64,000 nucleotides of DNA from Diplonema papillatum (taxonomy: Eukaryota > Euglenozoa > Diplonemea > Diplonemida > Diplonemidae): the NCBI GenBank assembly GCA_030068145.1, contig JAPJBO010000705.1, positions 58,450 to 122,449 on the forward strand, given 5' to 3'. The translations under genes and the position numbers were made by a program. Shown in pieces: positions 1-7,900 of this stretch; position 1 is the stretch's first letter, and every line of letters begins with the position of its first letter. The notes below the pieces were generated by a model that was not told where the DNA came from, did no database searches, and saw only the letters and a list, made by a program, of their open reading frames with translations.

Positions 1-1130
1 CGTCACACCCGCTTTTCGAGTGTATATTTACACGCGTCAATGGGTGGGTGTGGCACACCCGCTTTTTCTGGAGCCACAGTCTTCGGGGGCAGTCTTGGGG
101 GGGTTTTCCGGCTTCTGTGACTGGATTTCACGGTGCACGTTCTTGCACCCCCCCACCCCGGTTAAATAACCTGGCCTCAGTGGTGCAAGCACCACGCGCT
201 CTTCAAACCCAAGAAACATTTTCACCCCCAAAGCCCCCCCTCGCAGTTCTGGGGGGTTTTCCGGCTTCTGGGGCAGGGTTCAACGGCGCATGCACGTTGT
301 TGCACCCCGCCAAACTCTCGCAGTTCCCGGAGGTTTTCCTGCTTCTGTGACTGGATTTCACAATCACATGATATGCCATGATAATTTGTGATTCTCCCTG
401 TCGACCTGGTGACCATGACCACCCCATTGTATCTGATATCACTAGCCCAAGAGAATGCTGAGTGACTGCCTTAACTCGAGTGTAATTGGTATCACTGGCG
501 CAAGGGAATGTTGAGTGACTGCCTTAACTCGAGTGTATTTGATATCACAAGCCCCCCCTTGCAGTTCTGGGGGGTTTTCCGGCTTCTGGGGCAGGGTTCA
601 ACGGCGCATGCACGTTGTTGCACCCCGCCAAACTCTCGCAGTTCCCGGAGGTTTTCCTGCTTCTGTGACTGGATTCCACAATCACATGATAGGCCATGCT
701 AATTTGTGATTCTCCCTGTCGACCTGGTGACCATGACCACCCCATTGTATCTGATATCACTAGCCCAAGAGAATGCTGAGTGACTGCCTTAACTCGAGTG
801 TAATTGGTATCACTGGCGCAAGGGAACCCGTACTCGAACCTGATTCCAGACGCTCGGTACTGCTGACCAATGTCATGCCTGATTCCAAACGCATGACGGC
901 CAGCGGGCCAACGTGCGCGGGCCTGATTCCAGACGCTCGGTACTGCTGACCAATGTCATGCCTGATTCCAGACGCATGACGGCCAGCGGGCCAACGTGCG
1001 CGGGCCTGATTCCAGACGCCCGGCACCTCCTCCCGCACATGCCTGATTCCAGCACATGGCATGTTGAGTGACTGCCTTAACTCGAGTGTATTTCATATCA
1101 CAAGCCCCCCCTCGCAGTTCTGGGGGGTTT
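1..1130. repeat. Tandemly duplicated non-coding block
   Basis: Two near-identical segments of about 320 bp start near 240 and 560. They share a G-run segment ending in TTTTCCGGCTTCTGG, a TGCACGTTGTTGCACCCCGCC stretch, a GTCGACCTGGTGACC stretch and an ending TGACTGCCTTAACTCGAGTG. A third partial unit starts near 1105. The short frames here are identical between units and look like repeat artefacts, so no gene is called. The first 60 bases also resemble 46245-46320, where the same CACACCCGCTTTTCGGGTGT motif recurs. Confidence 0.8.
831..1056. repeat. About 120-bp tandem repeat inside the block
   Basis: Two units contain CCTGATTCCAGACGCTCGGT followed by CTGCTGACCAATGTCATG and a GGCCAGCGGGCCAACGTGCG segment. 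A shorter third unit follows. They interrupt the flanking TGACTGCCTTAACTCGAGTG repeat. No coding potential is evident. Confidence 0.75.
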
Positions 1131-1458
1131 TTCCGGCTTCTGGGGCTGGATTCAACGGCGCATGCACGTTCGTTGCACCCTCCGGCCCGCCCAACACCCC
1201 CTTGCCGTTCTTTCCAGCGAGTTCGCCTCTCTCTGCCCCTTCGCTCTGCATATCTTTATTCGAGCAAGCTTTATATGGGTTTGCCACTCGTTCAGCACAT
1301 CTTCTCGTCTTTCTTCTCTTTCTCCTTCGCTTTCAGTTTTTTTTTGTCTCCTTTTTCTTCTTCTTTTTGTTTTACTTTTCGCGTATTTCTTCTCTTTTTC
1401 AACGAGTACCCTTATTTGTAGGGAACCTGCCTGAGATCGTAGGGGTCGATAGCGAACT

Positions 1459-1602
1459 ATGCAGGAGATCGGGGCTTGGTTTGAAGTCGTGGCGCGCTTC
1501 GAGGACGAACGATGGCTGGATAGGAACGAAGCCGGTGAGAACACCAGGCTAGCCATCCTCGCCGTGTTTTGTGTGGTGGTGGTCTCCGGGTTGGTGAAAT
1601 GA
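1459..1602 (+). CDS. Possible 47-aa membrane-anchored small protein
   Basis: An ATG-to-TGA frame encodes 47 residues. The N-terminal half is charged (MQEIGAWFEVVARFEDERW and on). The C-terminal half ends in a hydrophobic stretch rich in Ala, Val, Leu and Phe (about residues 33-46) that could be a tail anchor. I recognise no family. The last codons overlap a GGTTGGTGAAATGAAAGCGA stretch that recurs near 63073 and 63253, where no comparable peptide is seen, so this may be part of a dispersed repeat and not a gene. Confidence 0.2.
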   Translation: MQEIGAWFEVVARFEDERWLDRNEAGENTRLAILAVFCVVVVSGLVK

Positions 1603-1671
1603 AAGCGAGAATACGAGGGTAAGCGTTCGTGGATTAACCACTTCCGGGCGACTTACCACTGAACAGCGCAG

Positions 1672-1757
1672 GCGGTAATTATGTCGTTTTTAATTATGTC
1701 GGATTTGGTCGTGCGGCAAAACGACATAATTAGAGCCGACATAATTAACTCCGGCAA
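1672..1757. repeat. Inverted repeat built from AATTATGTCG units
   Basis: Two copies of AATTATGTCG on the left are followed, after a short spacer, by two copies of the complement CGACATAATT on the right. The transcript or single strand could fold into a long hairpin. It may be a small foldback element; no target duplication was resolved. Confidence 0.6.
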
Positions 1758-1902
1758 ACGGCTCTAGCTAGTCACTGAAAAGATGGACTTGGCCAGTGAG
1801 AACAAGTCCAAAATGCAGAAAAGCTATGAAAGATGGACCCGACAAAATTAAAAACGCCATACAAAATGCACTTGAATTAAAGCCGCACAAATTACGAGAC
1901 TG

Positions 1903-2100
1903 AAGTGGTAGTGAATTCAAGAAAGTTCGCGGGTGTGAAGTTCGCGGGTGAGAGGCCAAAGAATGGTCGAAAGTGGTGGCCGTTTGATTTGTTGGGGATG
2001 ATCCGACACAAGCAACGCTGCAAATCTTTAATGCGTCGTTCATCGAGCTCTAAACGGATACCTGAGGTTTGCCATGGTGCCCCCCCTCCTTTTCCCAAAC
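1903..2100. repeat. Dispersed about 200-bp repeat (copy 1)
   Basis: This segment, containing GAAAGTTCGCGGGTGTGA, GAGAGGCCAAA and GCCATGGTGCC-like blocks, recurs in the same orientation at 44205-44410 with scattered differences and small indels. No ORF is conserved between the copies. Confidence 0.75.
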
Positions 2101-2194
2101 TGGTTTCCAACAGAATGCTGGTCATTTTACTAGTGCACTAGTCATTTTTACTAGTGGCTCTAGTCATTTTTACGAGTCAAATTTTTGACTAGTA

Positions 2195-2354
2195 AAGGGG
2201 GGGGTCGAATATTAACCTGTGTTATTATTCGATTTGTTCAAATACTAAAAAAAGTTCCGGGTAGCCGAACAGTAGCAGGATCAAGTAGTGGTAGTGTTTT
2301 TAGACAACCAGACGTGTGTCAAATAACTGTTATTATTTGACCCCCTCCCCCCTT
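2195..2354. mobile_element. 160-bp TIR element flanked by TA (MITE)
   Basis: The left end reads AAGGGGGGGGTCGAATA. The right end, read in reverse complement, starts AAAGGGGGGAGGGGGGTCAA. A TA dinucleotide lies immediately outside each end. The G-run plus TCGAATA terminus is shared with the element at 24025-24348, so the two look like one family of non-autonomous DNA elements. There is no coding capacity. Confidence 0.6.
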
Positions 2355-2569
2355 TAAAGCCACGAGCCAAAGTCAAAAAAATCCTTGACTAGTGTACCGT
2401 GCCCCCCCCTCCCGATTACCTGCTTGCACGCGCTCTACACAACGCCCGCACCCCTTACTCTACCACCAGCGCGCCGTCGTAACCTGCTGCCGCGAGTGCC
2501 ATTTCCTTCGGATTCTGGCTACCTTGCCTGCTTCACCCCGTTGCCCTTCTTCGCTTTCTGCGCGTCTTT

Positions 2570-2890
2570 TCAGTGGAAGATGAGATATGTAGGCGCGCAG
2601 GGAGGCCCTACTACCTCGTGTGTGCTGTGTATTCATACACATACGTTTCTGCTGCGTGTAGAGGATACAGTACTACGGCAACGTGTGATGCTACGCTGCA
2701 TGCTACGAGATATGTATGCGCGTGGGGAGGCCTACTACCTAGTGTGTGCTGTGTATGCATACATATACGTTTCTGCTGCTACGTGCATACTTTGTGTAGA
2801 GGACAGTACTACTGCTACGTGTGGTGCTACGCTGCATGCTACGAGATATGTGAGCGCGTGGGGAGGCCCCACTACCTCGTGTGTGCTGTA
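2570..2890. repeat. About 128-bp tandem repeat
   Basis: Three units share ATGCTACGAGATATGT, GGGAGGCC and CTACCTCGTGTGTGCTGT blocks. The 168-residue open frame across it is Cys/Tyr-rich and repetitive and I regard it as a by-product. Confidence 0.7.
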
Positions 2891-3090
2891 GCCTACGAAC
2901 TGCCTACCATTCACGCGCCTAACAGTAGGCGTCCATCTATGCCTTTGAAGCGACCCAAACGAGGCGAAAGACAACGCAAATCAGTCTAGAAAGCGCACGT
3001 ACCGAAGTGTGGGGGGCTCAAGACTAAATTCGTAGCGAATCTAGTCGCAACATGTGTACTTCCTTTCACTACCCGACTCTTAGCCTCAAT

Positions 3091-3110
3091 GGTCAACCGG
3101 AGACCCTAAA
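3091..3110 (+). promoter_or_regulatory. GGTCAACCGGAGAC-type recurrent leader motif
   Basis: GGTCAACCGGAGACCCTAAA lies about 87 bp upstream of the ankyrin ATG. Variants of GGTCAMCCGGAGAC followed by an A-rich stretch recur near 16524 (upstream of the second ankyrin ATG), at 21138, 21247, 21743 and 21852 (upstream of the GDPD-like gene copies), and at 42484, 42710, 43146, 43944, 44455 and 54821. A promoter or transcript-leader role is inference; it may simply be part of a dispersed repeat. Confidence 0.4.
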
Positions 3111-3196
3111 CCACACCAAACCTTTAAACCACAACAAATGCTCGAAGGGATTGATCACTCTCAACCACCAGGCGCACGACGGGGGACTGAATAAGT

Positions 3197-4900
3197 ATGG
3201 CTGGCATCGATGCTATTACCGATAGAACCAGAAGAGGAGCCACGGGTCTCATCCTTGCCAGCTATCAAGGACACGCAGACGTCGTCAGTCGACTGCTGAG
3301 GACCAGCGAAGGACGTGCAGCTGTCGACTCAACTAACACACACGGTGCAACTGCACTTTTGGTCGCCAGCCAGATGGGCCATGAAAGCGTCGTGAAGGAA
3401 CTGTTATCTGCTGGCGCCGACGTGAATGCAGCAACGAACGACAGCTGGACTGCACTCATTCTTGCCAGCGTGACGGGCAATTCAAGCGTCGTGAAGGAAC
3501 TGTTATCGGCCGGTGCTGACGTGAATGCTGCCAGAAGATACGACGGCAGCACTGCACTCATTCGCGCCAGTTACGGTGGCCATGCAAGCGTTGTGACGGA
3601 GCTGCTGTCCGCTGGCGCCGACGTGAATGCTGCAATGAAAGACGGCCGCACTGCACTCATTTATGCCAGTGAAAAGGGCCATGAAAGCGTCGTGAAGGAA
3701 CTGTTATCGGCCGGTGCTGACGTGAATGCTGCCAGAAGATACGACGGCAGCACTGCACTCATTTGCGCCGGTGGCCGTGAAAGCATCGTGACGAAGCTGC
3801 TGTCCGCTGGGGCCTCCGTGAATCATGCCACAACGTACGGTTACACTGCACTCATTTATGCCAGTAAAGAGGGCCATGAAAGCGTCGTGAAGGAACTGTT
3901 ATCTGCTGGCGCCGACGTGAATGCAGCAACGAACCGCAGCTGGACTGCACTCATTTATGCCAGTAAAGAGGGCCATGAAAGCGTCGTGAAGGAACTGTTA
4001 TCTGCTGGCGCCGACGTGAATGCAGCAACGAACCGCAGCTGGACTGCACTCATTCTTGCCAGTGAAAAGGGCCATGAAAGCGTCGTGAAGGAACTGTTAT
4101 CGGCCGGTGCTGACGTGAATGCAGCAACGATCGACAGCTGGACTGCACTCACTTCTGCCAGTGTAGAGGGCCATGAAAGCGTCGTGAAGGAACTGTTATC
4201 GGCCGGTGCTGACGTGCCTCGGTTCATGGTGACCGGGGCCAAGCCGCGTGAGCACGAGGCAGACGTCGTGGCGGACCTGAGACGGGCCGGTTGGGCTGTG
4301 GAGCCCGTCTCAGCGTTCGTCCGCGGCGGTAGCAGGACGTGCGTGGTGGCGACGATTGAGCCGCCGCCGTTCCGGGTGCTGGGGCGGAGGAACGCGCCGC
4401 CGCTCGTCGTGAACGACTACGACAGGAGCGAGCTGCCGCGGGAGGCCCACAAGAAGCTGGCCGGCGGGGGGGCTGCCAAGACGCGCCGCGTGAAACTGCC
4501 GGCGGCTGAAGCGGGCGCAGGCCCAGCGACTTCGCCCCCGGCTACACAGGGCACGAAGCGGAAGGGGCGAGAGCCTGAGGAGCCCGCCAAGGCGGCGACC
4601 GTGGAGCCCGGTATCCTCCAGCGGGTCGTTGAAGGAGTGGTGAACGCCCTCTCCCCGCCCCGCCAGCGCCTGCGCGTGTCTGGGGAGGACGAAGAGATGA
4701 CGGGGGGACCGGCCATCGATGCGACCGCGGGCGGGCAGGAGCAGGGCGGCCACCGTCACTCCTTCGACACGAGCCGCGTGAGCAAACCGAAAAACGGCTT
4801 CACTTGCGCCATCTGCAAGGAGGAGAAGCTGCCGAAGCAGGTGCGGAGGGCGTGCAAAGGCTGCGACATCTTCGCATGCCAACTGTGCAGCAAGTGTTGA
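3197..4900 (+). CDS. Ankyrin-repeat ORF1 of the retrotransposon
   Basis: 567 residues. About ten 33-residue ankyrin repeats span residues 10-345 (pattern TALIxASxxGHxSVVKELLxAGADVNAA). Repeats differ little at the DNA level, so they were recently homogenised or expanded. Residues about 347-425 (from VPRFMVTGAKPREHEADVV) look like a small alpha/beta domain reminiscent of the RRM-like parts of other ORF1 proteins; this is weak inference. A Lys/Pro-rich linker follows, then a Cys-rich tail (CAICKEEK ... CKGCDIFACQLCSKC) that could bind zinc. The frame ends at TGA (4898-4900) followed by CTG, and the same frame is then open to 10384. Nucleic-acid or protein binding during retrotransposition is the likely role. 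Ankyrin repeats are unusual for an ORF1. Confidence 0.8.
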   Translation: MAGIDAITDRTRRGATGLILASYQGHADVVSRLLRTSEGRAAVDSTNTHGATALLVASQMGHESVVKELLSAGADVNAATNDSWTALILASVTGNSSVVKELLSAGADVNAARRYDGSTALIRASYGGHASVVTELLSAGADVNAAMKDGRTALIYASEKGHESVVKELLSAGADVNAARRYDGSTALICAGGRESIVTKLLSAGASVNHATTYGYTALIYASKEGHESVVKELLSAGADVNAATNRSWTALIYASKEGHESVVKELLSAGADVNAATNRSWTALILASEKGHESVVKELLSAGADVNAATIDSWTALTSASVEGHESVVKELLSAGADVPRFMVTGAKPREHEADVVADLRRAGWAVEPVSAFVRGGSRTCVVATIEPPPFRVLGRRNAPPLVVNDYDRSELPREAHKKLAGGGAAKTRRVKLPAAEAGAGPATSPPATQGTKRKGREPEEPAKAATVEPGILQRVVEGVVNALSPPRQRLRVSGEDEEMTGGPAIDATAGGQEQGGHRHSFDTSRVSKPKNGFTCAICKEEKLPKQVRRACKGCDIFACQLCSKC

Positions 4901-7900
4901 CTGCCATCGCACCACGACGCCAGTGCCGGCGGGGATGCCGCCAATCTGCGCCTTCTGAGGTGCGGGGACGTCCACCCCAACCCAGGGCCGGCCCGCGCCG
5001 TCTGCCTCGCGACCCTCAGCGGGGCCTCGTTCCCACTGTTCCTGGCCGCCCAAGGGGACCGGTGCCGGCACCATGGGCACGCCCCCTGCTCTCCACGACG
5101 GCGGGCTCGCCCCCTGCCGCCCCTCTGTCCGGCTCCTCGCCTGGCGATTCGCCGCCGCACTGACGGTGACGGATTTCGCCGCGAGGCCAAGGGCCCCCGA
5201 CGTCGTCGCACTTTGCGCTTGTTGATCTTCCTCTTGCTGCCTTCGCGCCACAGTGCCCGTACCGCGAGCGGTACCGCCAGGCTCCGTCTGAGAAGGTGCG
5301 GGGATGTGCACCCCAACCCGGGGCCCGCTCCGACGATCTCTCTTGCGGTGATCAACACCACCGCCTTCCCGAACCACGTTGATGAGGTGCGTAGCCTCAT
5401 CCCTGCGGACGTCATCGGCATCCTGGAGACGGCGATGTCGAAGAAGCAGCAGGGCGAGATGTCGAGGTACCTGGCGGAACCATGCCCCGCCGACTCTGGA
5501 AGATGGGGATCGCTGTGGGGGCCCCCGCGACCTCCCAGGGGTGGTAACCCCAACTTCGGAACGATGGGCGGAGGTATTGGCGCCATCAACCGGCGGCCGG
5601 GGGTCGTACATGCGGTGCACAACGGCGCCATCGCGGGATCATCCGAACGGGTCCTGCACATGATGGTGGCGCTAGGAGCAGGAAAGACTTTCCTACACTG
5701 CTTCGTGGTGTACGCCCCCTGCGGCCCGAATACGATGGCAGCCAGGGAACGCCTGCTCCAGGCGGTCCTCTTCGACGCGCAGGCAATGGTGGGAGGGGCC
5801 CCGGCTGTCGTCCTCGGGGACCTGAACACGGACACGGACAGGTCTCCGGCGCTGCGGAGCGCGCTCGGCAATGGCTGGGTCGATGCCGCGCAACTGCAGG
5901 CGCAGCACGACGGCGCGGTGCGGCCTCCTCCGACTTATACGACGTCGAAGGCGGAGACGCGCATCGACTATGCGCTGATGAACAGGTCTGCGGCCCTTGC
6001 ATTTGCCGGGTGCAGCACCTTCAATGTTGGTAGCGTCGGTAGCCACCGCTGCGTCTGCGTGCAGCTGTCGCTACCGGCGTTCAACCAAATGACGCTGCGT
6101 TACTCCGTGCCACGTGCGCTCCCTCCGGTGAGCAAGCCCGACGCCCCTGTGCCTTCGCTGGAGGCGTTCGAGGGGGCACTGGCAGACGGGGACGTAGAGC
6201 TGGCTTGGGGTGAGCTTTCGGCGGCATGCGAGCAGCATCTCCTCGACAGGTGCGATGTGCCGGCGGCAAAGGCACGCCCGTATGTAGGCCGTGGCCTCGC
6301 GAGGGAGCCGAGGCGGGTCCGGGCGGTTGCCCGGAGCTGCCCGGGGAAGGGCGTTACGTGCGAGGCCGAGCTGAAATACGGCAAGGCCATCACACGGCTG
6401 ATGCACTACGTGCACGCACGAAGCCGCCTGGAGGTGTCCGGGCCGTTCGTCGTGCCGCAGGATCTGCGCGCTTGTTGGGCGCGGTGCATCCCGGTGCTGA
6501 CGTGTGAAGGGGAACCTCCGCCGCCGGCTGAACCTCCGCCTGCCGAGGCCGCCCGGGCTATGCTGCATCGAGTCAGAGCCCGGAGCGCCCAGCACAATGC
6601 GGCGGCCAGGCAGAGCCGCGAACGGCAAGCCCGCCAGGGGCTCCGAGAGAGGTATGCCACGGACCGCAGATCGCTGGTTTCCATGCTGAGGGGTGACACC
6701 AAGCCCTCGGCGGACACTCTCAGAGCTGATGGCGGCCGCCTTACGGCGAACCTCGACGAGATGGATGATGTCCTCCAGCAAGCTTGGGGCCCCATCCTGA
6801 GGCTGTACTCGCCGGAGACCCCCGAGCCCAGCTACGACGACTTCGCCAAGGCCTTTGGGGAGCACGTCCAACACCGGCCGATGCAAGTCACCGACATCAC
6901 TGGTGAGGAGCTGCGAACCATCCTTCGAGAGAGGAAGAAGAAGTCCTCGGCGTGCGGTGTGGACGGGTGGCGCATGGACGAGCTGAAAGCCCTGCCCGTC
7001 CCACTGATGGACGCCTTCGCCAGCTTCTTCAACCTGGTTGAAAAGGAGGGGCGGTGGCCAGAAGGGCTGCTGACGGCGTTGGTGTCGCTCATTCCAAAGA
7101 GCGAGGATCCATCGCCCACCAACATGCGGCCCATCACGGTCACCAGCTGCGTGTACCGCCTTTGGGCGTGCCGCAGGCTGCGTGACATCATGGCGTGGCA
7201 GGAGGAGTGGGCGCTCCCCACCCAGCATGGCTTCCGGACGGGACACCGCTGCGACGACGCCCTCATGGAGATGGCGACGCTCGTCGAGGAGACGCTGCTC
7301 GACGAGACGAAGTCGCTCGTCGTCCTGGCCTTGGACTTTGCCAAGTGCTTCGACAGGGTGCCGCAAGGGATTGTTCTGCGACTTGCGGAGGAGATGGGGC
7401 TGGACGCCCGCATCCACAAGCCGTTGCAGGCGATGTACCGCGGGCTGAAGCGGCGGTTCAAGCTGCCGCTAGGCGTTGGGGCCTACTTTGAGGTCACCAA
7501 CGGCATCCTGCAGGGATGCCCGATCTCGGTCATCCTGATCAACGCGCTGTTGTCAGTGATGCTGAGGGCGGTGCCGGTGGCGTCGGAGTCGTACGCCGAC
7601 GACGCCACACTGCACGCGTCCAACGAGCCCGCTGTGCAGAAGGCGGTCGACGTTGTGAGCCGGTTCTGCGACGTTACGGGCATGCGCCTGAACGTGAAGA
7701 AGACGGTAGCGCTCGGGATCCTCGAAGGCAAGACGCAGCAACGCATGCAGCGCCCCTACCGGTCCACGCTGCACATTGGCGAGGGCGACGGCAAGGAGGT
7801 CTTCCCCACCGTGTCGTCCACGAAGGTGCTGAGTGGCAGGTTGAACACCTCGACCAAGAGGTGCGACCGCACCAACGACGCACGGCTGGAGGCCCAGAGT

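Noticed and set aside
1061..1552. 163-codon Phe/Ser-rich frame
   Set aside because: Built from the local tandem repeat followed by a T/C-rich tract; hydrophobic run explained by base composition.
2385..2989. Cys/Tyr-rich frames of 138-168 codons
   Set aside because: Translation of a three-unit tandem repeat; phases differ between units and no domain is present.
4310..5871. Minus-strand frames of 371-436 codons opposite the ankyrin/2A region
   Set aside because: Antisense shadows of a GC-rich coding region; no recognisable domain, whereas the plus strand has clear endonuclease and 2A motifs.
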